64,000 nt of DNA from Mucidula mucida (GCA_015501055.1 JADNYV010000125.1:1-64000), one strand, 5' to 3'. Shown: positions 33,141-44,890, counted from the stretch's first letter. Program-made: numbers and translations. The notes: generated by a model from the letters alone, not told the origin.

Positions 33141-34059
33141 ATGGACGACCCATCATACCCGCACCCAGTCAAGTGGACTGGCCTCCCTTCCACCACAACC
33201 GGACTTTCTCCGCCGCCCTATAAAGCCCAAAATCGCTCACCTTCTCTTGCTTCCAACTCATCACAAAACGACTGTTCGACTTCTTCATTGCTTTCGCACG
33301 ATCCTTCCTCAAAACGCTTCTTATCTTTGTCTTGGGGTTGGGCCACAGCAATTATCTTCTCACAGACTGCCCCAAGCGGCTCCTCGAGATGGGTATTATG
33401 TGGCCAATGTTATGCCTGTCCTTGCAGGCGGTAATCCTCGTAGCTGCCGTGGTACGGCTGTTCGACGTTGACCGTTCCCTCCCCAAATGGAATCATCTCC
33501 TTCTATACCTTTTCTTCATCGTATCTACATATTGTGCGTTCTCGCGTCTTCTGTTCTGTTCTAATCGCTGATGCCAATGTTTAGGTTCGCTCATTGTATT
33601 ACCCTGCCCAAAGCACAGCGCTCTCAGGCTCGCCGCCGGTGTATTTGCTCTTGGCCAGACTACATTCTTTGTATCCTCGATCATTTTTACTGGGGATTTA
33701 AACGGAACGGGTCTTTATGGTGCGTCTCTCATATCGTGACTTGCTTGTTGCATTGGGTGACTCAGCCTGTGTGTCAAGGCTCATTCTTGCGCGGCGTGGG
33801 AGAGACTGTGCTTGGTGTGGGAGAAGCACTGCGTCTTGTTGCATTAGGTGTTCTGGCCAAGGCCAAGTGTTGGTAATTGATGTGTGTCGGTGAGGCGCCT
33901 ATCGCCTTACCTGGCACAGAAGATTTGCCGGTTAGTCCTGGAGATGTGATCAGTTATCTTGTCGGATGCTCAAGGGCAGGTTTACAGAGCTATACGCCGA
34001 CGGATACTGATGGCCCTGGCACCGAAGTTGTCGCTCAGCCTGAGCCATCCCGCGACTAG
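33141..34059 (+). pseudogene. Family T membrane protein, copy 2 (frameshift and nonsense)
   Basis: The CCACC-ATG start at 33141 and the Pro-rich N-terminus are kept, but the frame must shift near 33262 (a run of four A) to reach FFIAFARSFLKTLLIFVLG, then TDCPKRLL, WPMLCLSLQAVILVAAV and the two spliced exons as in copy 1 (donors near 33535 and 33719). A TAA at 33874, after KAKCW, stops the third exon before IALPGTEDLPVSPGD. Two independent lesions make it a pseudogene. Confidence 0.75.
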
Positions 34060-34267
34060 AGTGGTTTAGGCTGTCTGATGATGTATCTGGGTCTGATTTG
34101 GGTACTGACTCGTCGTTCTCGATAGTATTTGTTGCACACCTCATAGCTTTTCTTCCATCCATGACGGACCTTCATTTCGGAACTGTAGATTAGACATGGA
34201 TTCAATAGAGATAATTGTAATGGTAGGACTCCAGACAGTTCCGCCGTGTATGATGGCAACACATTGT

Positions 34268-34695
34268 GTACAATCCGCGCCGCCTGTGTGTGACGACTGA
34301 GTCTAAGGAGGCGCGCTTGCCCATGTCTGCGCTATCAATCCAAGATGCAAGACGCCTACGTAGACGGGGGCCGCACCATGTGCACCTGTAGTGCAGAATA
34401 AGAACGCGACTTGCATAAAGCGTATACAGGAGAGGAAGAATCTATACATCATGTCTCTCTTCCTGGAACACTAATCCGAGTATGAATATGTAATCAAAGA
34501 GGCACTCGATGGGACAATGGAGGAGCTAAGGTTTCGGGAAGGGTATCCGAGGGACCATTTTTATGTTGCTGAAGACGAGTTCAGACTATCGGACTGTGAG
34601 CTCTCGCCGGTGGTAGGATTCTTGGCGAGGGCTTGATCTACGTAGTAGAAAGAAAAGAGTGGATAGGCTTGCGCGCCTATGTAGACCGCACCCGG
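34268..34695 (+). pseudogene. Glutathione S-transferase fragment
   Basis: Closely similar to 20610-21100: decayed reading of LCVTTESKEARLPMSAL, EYVIKEALDGTMEEL, EGYPRDH and EDEFRLSDCELSPVVGFLA. The last 100 bp are almost identical to block A. Confidence 0.65.
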
Positions 34696-34944
34696 CACGA
34701 AAACGGCTGACCTTGTGTACTGCAAATGTCCTTGGATTCAGAAGTGCCAGGCGGCTGCTTGACGAGGGACGAACTGTGCATGGAGTCAGTCGTGGATGGT
34801 GGGAAATGTCCACAAAACGGACACGTGACAGATTCTCACCTTGGCAGCTGACCACCATTGTCGAGCTCTGCGTCGCCTCCTTGTTTCATTGTTCTCTATT
34901 CTCCGCGCTATCCCGTGCCCTCGCATATGAAAGAAAAATTCAAA

Positions 34945-37519
34945 ATGCACGCAGCCATTCTTCTCTTTGACTTCCTCCCTAATTCGCGGCCGCTCGTCGC
35001 GACACCCAACGAGCCCACGGCTCCTACCGATAAACATCTCAGCGGGTCTTCTACTAGACTACAACAAAAGCTCTGTGCTACTCCCCATACCAGTCTCATG
35101 AACAGAGTCACGTTGACAAGCACGCCCGCCGCCCGAGGCATTATTAGCCAACAGACTGCTTCTACGTGCAAGGCAATCAATCCTTACCCTGATGAGGACC
35201 TCGCGGCCTCCAGCGTCTATCTTCCCTTCGACTTATTTCTACAGAAGGTGCTTAATCTTCCCGAGGACTGGAAATCCAACGCCGAGTATACTACCTTGTT
35301 GGGTGCTTTGGAAGTGGGAATAGCTTATGGACACAAGCTGGAGGGATACCTTGCTGCCTTGAATCTCCCAGAAGCAGAGGAGACCATCTACGCCGCAGAC
35401 TTGCTACGAGCAATGGTGCTAATGCCTCATCTACCATTTACATAAATCGCAAGGATGTTAAGCGTGTTGTTCGAACGCGCGCCACGGAGAAGTCAAATTC
35501 CTCACATGACCTGACTAGCGTCCTTTATGACCTCTGGGTCCAATCCAAGAGGGTTAATGTTGTGGGACCAGAGGCCCATTTCTCTTGGGAGCAGCTGATG
35601 GGTCGAGGCATCGATGCCCCCATTGTCCTTAATGCAAAGGGTACGTGCCGAATCGATTTTAAGCCGCCGTCTGTTCTGACTCTTTTCACTAGGTATGGAT
35701 CCCAGAGATCTGGCGCTGTTGAAGAAGATCCTTAGGAGCGTCCAATCCGCATCTGTTACCTCCACCGGAGCGACCAAACGAGGCTCGGACTCGAGCAAGC
35801 CGGCTGCGAAACGCCAAAAATCCGACCCTTCCAAAACTCCCTCCCGTCCTGACATTGAAAGTTCCGATCAGAAGGAGCTGACATTCGACAATGAAACCAT
35901 CGAACGCAAGAAGGTTGCGTATCAATGTGCCAACTACGGACTCCATATTCTTTCCGCAGGCGGCTTCAAGGACTACAGCCTTGGAGCCTTGATCTGCGAG
36001 GACGAAATCCAACTCATGTACTACGACCATTCGTGCATTGCCATTTCCGCGCCGCTCAACTTCCGCTCCAACCGTCGCATGTTCAGGCTTTTCCAGGTTT
36101 GTCTGTTCAAGACACAGCAAGCCTCTCTCCAGAACCGCGGCGGTATTATCGGTCGCCTCTTCGAAAACCCAAGCCCTTACATGCGCGACTACGCCAAATA
36201 TCAGAAAGTCGTTGACCAGGATCTGCGTAACATTTTCGTCGGGCAATTCATTACCTTGCAAGACGCAAATGGGTCGTTTTCAGTTAAACTTGGGCGAATT
36301 ATCCATCAAGAGGCAGGCCTCATTGGGCGCTGCACGTATATTGTCAATGCGGAAAGCGAGACCAGATGGCCTGGCATGAAACTGGTCGTCAAGATTACGT
36401 GGTCTCCCACGGACAGGACGTCCGAGGCTACGTTCGTCAATCGTGTTAGGGAGGAAGCTGCCGCGCAAAATGCTGACTGGGTGCTAGACCATGTCCCCAA
36501 TATTCTGCATTCCCAAGACTTTGAGCGACTCCCTGACGAGGTTGGTTGCGACCTGGCCGCGTTTCTCAATGATCCTTCCACCCGCTACGCCGATGGTCGA
36601 CGTTTCACGTACGAGAACCGCGTGCTGCGCGTCAGCGTACACGAGAAGCTGTGCAAACTGAGCGAAGCATCGAGTGTCGTCGACTATGCTCAAATCTTTT
36701 TTGATGTCCTACAAGGTTCGTCGCTGTCAATCTCATTCTGACTCTTGTTTGTTGACTTAGCGTTGCATAGTTCATCGCTGGATCTACGACCATGCTCGCA
36801 TTCTCCACCGCGACATCAGCCAAGGAAACATCATGTGGCACATGCGCCGCGGCCGTATTTGTGGTGTCCTGAACGACTTTGATCTGTCCTCCTTCCGCGA
36901 CAGCACGTCCCCTTCGTCGAAGCAGCGTACAGGCACGCGTCCATTCATGGCGCGAGAGTTTCATACAAATCCGGAAGCGCCCCCGGCTCACCTCTATCGT
37001 CATGATCTGGAATCCCTCTTCTATGTCTTGTTCGTCCTCGTTATCGCCAACAATCTCTTGAAGACACCGAAGTATAACGATCGGGTGCCGGGGGAAAAGT
37101 GTCTTAACGTCTTCTCCCATTACAGTCGTTGGCTACTCGAACATGACGACCCGACATTGTATAGCGAGAAAGTAAAGCTTTTTAATGTGCTCCAATTCCC
37201 CGCCCCCGCCGACAACGCGTTGGAGGTGCTTGCAGATCGCGTGTCTGAATTACACACTGCACTGTGTGCAGGGTTTTATGCCCAAGATGGCCATGTGAAG
37301 CGTATCAGGTAGGCGCTGGCCTCAGCAACGCCCCGACGTCTATTTCGCGCAAATGCGGCGGCGCAACTTAAAGTTCGCCTTCCAGCAGTTCCTGAAGCTA
37401 CGCTTCCGACGTTCGATAACAGTACGCTAGACGGCAAGTGGACATATGCCGCATTTTTTAACGCACTTAGTGATGAAGATTTAGAGAATATGTATCCCGT
37501 CGCTTGTCCTGGTACTTGA
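34945..37519 (+). pseudogene. FunK1 kinase, copy B (pseudogene, mosaic)
   Basis: Exons correspond to 34945-35640, 35693-36715 and 36771-37519. Exon 1 is 22 nt shorter than in copy A because of a deletion near 35395-35420, and the frame ends at 35443. Exon 2 is open and keeps every kinase motif up to the intron. Exon 3 keeps HRDISQGN, DFD and RHDLESLFYVL, but TAG at 37310 replaces the Glu codon of RIREAL; the remainder stays readable to TGA 37519. Exon 2 begins like copy M (MDPRDLALLKKIL, NETIERKKVAYQ), then from about 35950 to 37082 it is almost identical to copy A, intron included. The end again resembles copy M (FYAQDGHVK). Confidence 0.85.
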
Positions 37520-38112
37520 ATATCCCATAAATCTCTGCATGTGTAGGATCTTTGTATATAAACTTTCTTGCTATCATTTTCAAACGACTGGCTTATATAC
37601 CATGCGTCTTTCTTTGAAGTTGCCATTCACCGCGCGTACATGTGAATGACACCCCGATTCGACTCGGACGCTGGATATTATAATGCGCTGAGACCACGAA
37701 TCTTTCATTCTAGGGTCTCGGATAGAGGTGGCCTTATACAGACTCTCATTCTCGATGTTCAAGAGGACATGGGGCGGAGCGAATCGAGTCTACGTCAGCG
37801 GACATTCGACACTAACAATGCGTTGCAACGACTCAACTTTCCCCCACCCTTTCCCAAGCGCAACTAGCGTACTTTCCTCTCCGATGCGTCTGGAACGTGG
37901 CCGGCTCTGAATCTCTTGTCCTCTTTCAACAACCATTGACATTGTTCATCTTATCGTTTTTTCCTAGCCATATTGTTCTGTTCCACGTCCACTGCGGCAC
38001 TCAAAATCAGGGTCCGCGAAATCCTTAAGTAGTGTACCTTGCCTTATTTCCAGCAACGTGCACTGACCCTCAGACACACCCAGCTACGAACCGGGAGCGC
38101 CACAAAGCGATC
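37520..38112 (+). promoter_or_regulatory. Spacer and conserved upstream region of family S copy 5
   Basis: 37520-37630 is kinase 3' flank like 23930-24050. From about 37800 the S upstream words return (CAACGACTCAACTTT, CCTTTCCCAAGCGCAAC, ATATTGTTCTGTTCCACGTC). No other gene is seen. Confidence 0.4.
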
Positions 38113-38612
38113 ATGACATCCACTGCTTCTCAACCAGAGATGTAATCCACTTCCACCCTCGATCGTCGCTTTCCTCGTACACATCTAGTTGCGGGCTACA
38201 TCCTTGATGCGCAGACACTGGTCCAATGGGCACAGCGCCTTACCGGAAATCAATATGATTCAGAGGACGTCGATGATGTTACACAGGCCTCCATTCACGT
38301 TAAGGCTCTCGCTTACAAGAAGTACGGTATCACTATGAAAGTGATGGGGGAAGAGGTGACGCTGGAGGATATGACGATTATGGTCGTCACCCAAAGTCGC
38401 GATTTTCCAGATGGCTGCGTCGGCTATCCGGAAGACAAGTTGCCCCATTTCGAGGAGGGCGCACGAGAGGCGCGTGTTCTGGAAGTCTTGACCAAGGAAG
38501 GTTTGTGGAATCATATCCTTATTCTTTCGCAAGCGCTTATTGTTTGACAGGGTTTGACCCAAGTAAATCACGCTTTGGGAGAAAGCTGACGGGACAGGAA
38601 AAGTACTGGTAG
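38113..38612 (+). pseudogene. Family S, copy 5 (early nonsense)
   Basis: ATG 38113 reads MTSTASQPEM and then TAA, where intact copies read D-I/M-T-S-T. Downstream the frame is fully conserved (DRRFPRTHLVAGYILDAQTL, EEVTLEDMTIMVVTQSRDF, GCVGYPEDKLPHF, EARVLEVLTKEG, exon 2 FDPSKSRFGRKLTG, KYW). The next in-frame Met is at 38335, too late for the conserved first half. This looks like a recent loss. Confidence 0.75.
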
Positions 38613-38629
38613 TTTCTATGCGACGTTGA

Positions 38630-39130
38630 TCCTGTGTATATCGCCAATGCGACTTCGAATGGGATTGTGATTTGGCCTGCTATGGGTCCGATATATGGGC
38701 GGAACGTCGCATCTCTCTCTTCGAAGCAGCGACCGCGGGTGGCGAGATTATCTGGGCAGGCACTCCCAGAGGTCGATTCGCTTGATTCACATGGACAAAA
38801 CTACCGATCTATACGTGCGCTTCGTGGAGTCCGCACATGTCCGTGGAGGAACGATTTCCGACGCAGTCAATGATTTTAGCGAATTTCACGAGGACGTCCT
38901 GACAACACTCGTGAAAGTATCCGGGGCATCGGCGTATCGGCGTCACCGTATTGCTTGAAGAAACCAGAGCCTAATGACACTCACACAGACTCTTCAAGTT
39001 CACTTCCAGCGTATGAGGTCGCATGGAGTCATACCTCGTTGCTGAAAGCGTACTTGGTTTGAGCAATTGAATAGACTATCTTCTACAACCAGGGTCTAGC
39101 CACGTACTATGATGCCTTTGATGACAAAAG
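38630..39130 (+). pseudogene. SDR C-terminal fragment
   Basis: The least decayed of the set: NATSNGIVIWPAMGPIYGR with small changes, EIIWAGTPRGRFA-like, LIHMDK, DLYVRFVESAHVRGGTI, DAVNDFSEFHEDVLTTLVKV and SGAS. Frameshifts lie near 38720 and 38780. This is the C-terminal, NAD-free half of an extended SDR only. Confidence 0.6.
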
Positions 39131-39395
39131 CGACGGGCACTTGTGTAGTATTGGCTCGTCGCTGACGAAAGTAGTACGTACTGAGTAAAGATATCATATT
39201 TTCATCTGAATCGTGTGGCAGTCTTTCAGTTTGTCATGATGTCCTTCAAGCTTCAAGCCTCAGGCTACTTGGGTATCGTGCGCGCGAACGTTCATAGATT
39301 CGGTTGAGGGCCAGGGGTGACGTCACGGACAAATCCCGCCACCGAGAGTCCGAGGCCTCTGTCTCTCTCTCCCCTTCCATCACCCAACCACCACC
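39131..39395 (+). other. Upstream region of family T copy 3
   Basis: TTCAAGCTTCAAGCCT (39247) and GGTGACGTCAC (39317) recur before T copy 2 (33005, 33079), and part before copy 1 (GGTGACATCAC at 18737). GTGACGTCAC contains a CRE-like TGACGTCA and may be a shared promoter element. Confidence 0.45.
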
Positions 39396-40385
39396 ATGGA
39401 TGACCAATCACCTCCAAATTCTGTGCCATTAACTGGTATTACTTCGTCCTCCAGCAATCCTGGACCCTCACCCCCGTCCTACAATGTCCCAAATCTGTCA
39501 CCACCTGGCTCCCGACCTTACGCACAACGACTGGTCAACATTTCCGTCGACTTCGCCGCATTCATTCTCAAGACGCTGGCAATCTTTGGATTAGGCCTAG
39601 GCGTTTCCTCTTACCTTCTCACCGACTGCCCGGAGGGGCTCCTGGACACCGACCTGACTTGGCCAATAGCGTGTCTGTCCATCCAGGCGGTAATCCTCGT
39701 TGTTGCTGTTGTCGTGCGGTTTAACACCGACGGCACAGCTCTCGGCCCATGGAACCACGTCGCCTTGAACATATTCTTCCTCATATCTATATATCGTGTG
39801 TTCTCACATCTTCTGTTCTAACCTCTAATGTCTTTGTTTAGTCCCTCTTGCCGTATTACCCTGCGCAACGCATCACATCCTCAAGCTAGCTATCGTCTTC
39901 TCTCTGAGCCACGCCATCTTCTTTCTCTCATTGATTTTATTCAACGGCCATTTGCACGGAACCGGACACTATGGTGTGTCCCTCTTGTTGTGACTTGCTT
40001 GTTGCAGCGATGACTGGTTTGTTCAGGAGTGTTCATGGATGGTGTAGGCGAATTACTGCGCTATGTTGGTTCAGGTCTTTTGGTTAAGGCTGGGTGTTGG
40101 TCCTTGAGGCGTGGCGGTGAGGTGTTTATAGCCTTGCCTGGTCCAGATGAGCTGCCGGTTAGTCCTGGATATGCGGCCAGTTATCTTGTACACGAGTTGG
40201 ATGCTCAAGGCCAGGTTTACAGAGCTATACGGATACTGATGGCCCTGCTCGGTTGGCGACGCCGAAGAGCCATCCCGCCATTAGAATGGTTTGAGTGTTG
40301 GTCGACTCTAATGTATACATCTGACATCAATAAATCGTCGGTCCTTGGTAGTATCTGTTGTAGCTATTCTTCATCCGGACATTGA
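39396..40385 (+). CDS. Family T membrane protein, copy 3 (intact, 296 aa)
   Basis: Exons 39396-39795, 39842-39973 and 40027-40385 sum to 891 nt with closed phases. Exon 2 has exactly the same length (132 nt) as in copy 1. A Pro/Ser-rich N-terminus is followed by hydrophobic segments (FILKTLAIFGLGLG, WPIACLSIQAVILVVAVVV, LNIFFLISIY, AIVFSLSHAIFFLSLILF) and the constant words TDCPE, QAVIL, HGTGHYG, GVFMDGVG, IALPGPDELPVSPG. The C-terminus diverges from copy 1 after SYLV. No known family is recognised. Confidence 0.7.
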
Positions 40386-40499
40386 CTCCGAAATTGTAAA
40401 TTAGATATGGCTTAAATAGAGACAATTGTAATGGTACGACTTTGGAGTTTGTCTAGAGTTGCTTTAGAGGCAGTTTCCGCCCTGCGCTGGCATCGCAGA

Positions 40500-40850
40500 C
40501 AATCCGCGCCGCCTACATGTATAGGCGCGCCTGCCCATATTTGCCTCTATCAATCCGCAATGTAAGGCTCCTAAGCTCGTTGACGCAGACGGTACCGTCA
40601 TCGTCAAATCTGTCGCAATTTTGCAATACTGTACCTCGATATGTCTTACCCCGAACCATTTACGGCTGCGATACAGAAAAGGAACGCGTACACGACTGGC
40701 TTAAGGCGTGTCCAGTACAGCGAGAACCTCCACAACATCTGTGAGGGGCTGAAGTAGCTCTTCCTGCATGAGGAATACGAGTAGGAACGTGTGATCGAAG
40801 AGTCACTGCTGGATGGGACGCTGGAGGAACTATACATAAAGCACGAAAGG
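40500..40850 (+). pseudogene. Glutathione S-transferase fragment
   Basis: Decayed GST: LPIFASINPQCKAP, LVDADGTVIVKSVAILQY (compare LVDVDGTVVIESLAILQY in the 12967-14304 gene), SENLHNICEGL, ERVIEESLLDGTLEEL. No kinase follows in this block; the DUF6534 cluster begins instead. Confidence 0.65.
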
Positions 40851-40882
40851 ATGTAGATCTACCACGAACATTCAAGAGAATT

Positions 40883-42340
40883 TCAGACGTTCTCCGAGTC
40901 TCCCTGATATAATAGTAGGAGAATCAGATCAAGAACAAGTATTCCAAAAGTACGCTTACCATTTTTTTCATCTCGAGCGTATCGTCGTACAGACTCAAAT
41001 CTTTTCTGTCCGTCACGCCAAGAGGCATTTTCGCCCGCAGTGTAGGCGAGGGGCTTTGAAGAGACCGACCATCGTCCACCGGCGAGGACGCGAACCTGAC
41101 ACTATGAGTAGACATCAGATGGACGCGGTCGTCGACTGCGCTTGAGACTACGATCTTTAGGCGCGCGTTGATGACCATGATCATCGCGTTGGCGTAGAGC
41201 TTCGGGAGCCATAGAGCGACGGACATGTACACTTCTTGAAATGGGAACGCGAAGAACAGGATGAGATCCAGAAGGGCGCCGACAGCTTGACATTTATCAG
41301 AGGACCGCGCGTCCATGCGCATAGAGAGTCCGCACCTGTCAACGTTCCCGTTTCCACCGTTAAACGTATGAGCTTCGATATCAAGCGCTGAGTGTGCCGG
41401 AAGCCCGTGTCGTGTTTGGCGAGCTGTGGGTGATGGTTACTATAGAGCTTGGAGCATAGCTATCGTTTCATACGCACATAGTGAGTCATAAAGGCGGCAA
41501 TCAGGATATCACACAAGGCTGCGCCCCCGCACCAAAACTACGAGATGCAGTCAGCACCACGTCTCCAAGTGATTGGCGAAACGGTCCTACCCCGATAGCA
41601 ATCGACGTTGTCGGCGTATTCAGTTGAGAAGCATCACCCGTTCGATATGCGAAAAAACCGGTCAAGATTCCTCCTACTGCGCTCGCTAAGGAAATCTAAA
41701 CATTGGACTTCAAAAAGGGCCTGCCGCAATAATTCGTGGTACTAACGATGGCGATAACACTCGGAGCGAATTTGTGTCGGTTCGACAAAATGAAGATTCG
41801 ATAAGCGTAGAAGAACTGGCTGATACAGGACACTGGTGGTGACACTTCGATCAGAGGAAGACAGTCAGAGAGTGTGTTGGAACACTTACCGATTGCGCTC
41901 ATAACCGGAATAGTCAACCAGTGAAAATGCACCGCAGTCAAGGACTGCACGTCTCCGAAGCCAGAGGCGAAGATCGTGAAGGCGTCGTAGCTCACAAAGG
42001 CCGTCTGGACAGACTCTAGGAGGTATACACCGTAAACGAGGCATTTCTTCAGCGGGGTGTCGTCCGCAGCCGCATCATAGTAGAGATCTGCATCCTATTA
42101 GCATGTCATTTGATCGCACACGGAAAGAGAACGGACAAGTCTGTACGGAGAGCGTGCTGAACAGACACCAGTGGACCATGAAACCTGTGAGCTAGATGAC
42201 GATTAGATCTCGGAGATGCTGATGCTATCGCAAGTATCTTACCAGAGGCGCCGAACTGTACGATGGTGCTTAGCAGACGCATTGGAACAGTGGAACATGA
42301 TAACTCACGCACGAAGAACGTCTGGCGGAAGGTGAGACAT
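40883..42340 (-). CDS. DUF6534-type seven-helix membrane protein, copy 1 (intact, 327 aa)
   Basis: Ten exons give 984 nt with every phase closed: 42340-42309, 42255-42243, 42191-42137, 42087-41890, 41832-41747, 41695-41591, 41537-41478, 41423-41336, 41285-40960, 40903-40883. Exon 2 is a 13-nt micro-exon. The helices read GFMVHWCLFSTLSVQ, KCLVYGVYLLESVQTAFV, TAVHFHWLTIPVMSAI, SCISQFFYAYRIFILS, ISLASAVGGILTG, AALCDILIAAFMTHY and VGALLDLILFFAFPF; after them comes LPKLYANAMIMVINARLKI, the DUF6534 hallmark (S-K-L-Y-x-N-x-L-x-x-x-L-N-A-R). A polar 70-residue cytosolic tail follows. The function of this large Agaricomycete family is unknown. Confidence 0.85.
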
Positions 42341-43003
42341 GTCAAGCAAGTAAGGTGGCAGTCTCTGGACACTGCGTATTTAGAGAGCTGAACATGCGCA
42401 ACTTCGAGCGTTCTCATAAAGCGGAGCGCATGGAGCGAAGACTGAAAAGAAGTTAACTGAGTCCCCACAGGCAACTCTATCTCCGGTCAATTTTAGCATC
42501 GGCATATGAAACGGCGAGTGCGTGAAGGCAGGAATGGAAACAGGTGACTCACTTCCCGAGAACCTCAGTCCGCTGAACAGAAATACAGACCCGGGGCCCA
42601 AACATGAGGATTGAGTGCTGACAGCCAGAATGTCTGTTGTCCGGTATTAACGATCGATATACGTGAGCGACTGGAAACTTACGGCTTTCAGCTTGTCAGA
42701 TATCTACAAGACTCGTCGCTTCCCTGTTCAATAAGCTGCAGTCCCCAAGAAATCAAGAGCACATCAACAGTTAGCTTGAATCTCGTTGGTCGTGTTCGAA
42801 TGACATCTTTTTTGTAATGTTTCCCAGGCACTTCGTATCCTCTTTCATGAGAAATGACGTGCTCGGCCGACGATAAGAAGAAACGACAGTAGTTCCATAT
42901 CAAGACAGAAATGAAAGCTCGATGATCGCCGATCTTGAATTCTGTGCACGAAGATTATATTCTCTGTCCAGCAGTAGCATAACAAGAAGTAACGCTTGAA
43001 CAT
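42341..43003. other. Spacer between DUF6534 genes 1 and 2
   Basis: No gene seen. It holds the promoter of the 42340 gene (minus strand) and the 3' flank of the next one. Confidence 0.4.
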
Positions 43004-44479
43004 CTACGTGACATTTCCTGCCTCGGGATCTCCCTAATACGAGTTTCAGCAACCAGTAGAAATGCCCATACGATACACTCACCACCTTCTTCATCTCCAT
43101 CGTATCACTGCTATACAAACTACGATCCTTCGTAGCCGTGCCATCAGTTTCCACAGGCGAATGCTGCTGCAGAAACCGAGTATCAATGACAGTCTCCGGC
43201 GACGAAGTCATCCCTCTAAACCTCACGCCACTGCGCGTAGTAACTATATGAATATGGTCGTCCCCATTCGCATATACAACCCTGAAGCGCGCATTGATAA
43301 CCATAATCATCGCGTTGGCGTAGAGCTTGGGAAGCCATAGCGCGACAGACATGTACACTTCTTGGAACGGAAACATGAAGAACAGGACGAGATCGAGAAG
43401 CGCGGCGACAGCTTCAGATTCATCAGTTAATGTCGTCGTGGCAGCCAGCCAACAGCGCGCACCTGTCAGCGATCCCGTTTCAACCGTTATACGTATCAAC
43501 TTCGATATTAACCGCTGCGTATGCCGAAAGCCCGTGGAGTGTTTGGCAAGCTATGTATTTTGGATGTCAGACCAGAAGAACCAATAGTGACCTTTCCATA
43601 CGCACGTAGTGGGTCATGAAGATAGCAATGAGGATATCGCACAGAGCTGCGCCTCCACACCATAGCTGCGAAATCCGATAAATTAACCAACTGTCGCGTT
43701 TTTGCGAAAGAAAGAGCCTACCCCAATTGAAAGAGAAGGTCCCAACGTACTAAGCCTTGCGGCATCTCCTATCGCATGTGCGAGGACACCGGTCGAGATC
43801 GCTGCTCCTGCACTTAACAAAGAGACCTGAAAAAATGACCAGTCGCATGATCAGTTGCCATTGAAACCACACAACGGAGTGAGGTACTGACGAAGGCGAT
43901 AACGCTGGGAGCAGTTCTGCGACGCTCTGATAGAAGGTAGATTCGATAGGCGTAGAAAAGCTGGCTGATACAAGAGACTTGATGTTGCCTACCAGTCAGA
44001 GACATACGTTACACAGAGAAACAAGATCCTCACCGAATGCACTCATGATCGGTATAGTCAGCCAGTGGAAATGAACCGCCGTCAAGGATTTAACGTCTCC
44101 AAAGCCAAACGCGAAGATGACGAAGGCGTCGTAGGTCACGAATACGGTCTGTATGAACTCCATAACATATACACCATAGACAAGGCATTTCGTCAGCAGG
44201 CGATCAGGCGCTGCTCCGTCGTAGTAGATATCTGCGCGTCTGATTAGCCCGGCGTCATATCGCATGTAAAGAGAACGTACATGTCTGCACGGAAAGGGTG
44301 CTGAAGAGACACCAGTGAATTATAAACCCAGTGAGCTTCGTAGGCATGATTAGATCTCATAGTAGTAGATTTGCACTGGTCTCACCAGAGGCACAGAACT
44401 GCAATCTATCGTTAGTAGAGGAACATGAACGCACGACGACAACTCACGCACGAAGGACCTCAGCTGGCAGAGGAGGCAT
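43004..44479 (-). CDS. DUF6534-type seven-helix membrane protein, copy 2 (intact, 331 aa)
   Basis: Ten exons, 996 nt, phases closed: 44479-44448, 44398-44386, 44335-44281, 44231-44034, 43977-43892, 43826-43722, 43665-43606, 43550-43463, 43411-43083, 43033-43004. Same architecture and intron positions as copy 1, again with the 13-nt exon. Helical words include GFIIHWCLFSTLSVQ, TAVHFHWLTIPIMSAF, SCISQLFYAYRIYLLS, AALCDILIAIFMTHY and VAALLDLVLFFMFPF; then LPKLYANAMIMVINARFRV. It ends GDPEAGNVT after a short last exon. It is the closest relative of copy 3 at 46241. Confidence 0.85.
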
Positions 44480-44619
44480 GACAGGCGAGAAGGCTGAGAG
44501 TCGCGAAGCCCCGTATTTGAATACTGAACGAGCTCACAGTAACAGAGCTAAATCCTTTCCACGCTAGGAAAAGAAGTCTACCCCGCACGGCGACAGATAC
44601 GGACCGATGGTATCCGGCG

Positions 44620-44890
44620 ATACATTTGCCCATACATTTAGGATGGCTTGATGCCAATCATCGATCCCGCGAGGTAGCCAATGATGCATCGCAATCGGAG
44701 ATGTCTACTAGCAGAGGAGACATGACAGACAACAAGGCTGAGAGTCTCGACTCCCCGTATTTGTATACTGAACAAGAGTTCAGTAACGGACCTAGATCCT
44801 TTCCACGAACAGAAATCTAAGAAAAGAAGTATATCCCGCACGGCGATAGATACGTATCGAGACATTCGCCCATACATGAGGATCACAATC
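44620..44890 (-). pseudogene. Solo copy of a DUF6534 promoter and start
   Basis: 44700-44815 repeats the start-codon and promoter region of DUF6534 copies 2 and 3 (GGAGACATGACAGACAAC, then CCGTATTTGTATACTGAACAAG; compare 47565 onward), but exons 2-10 are absent. It is an extra, headless duplication unit. Confidence 0.6.
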
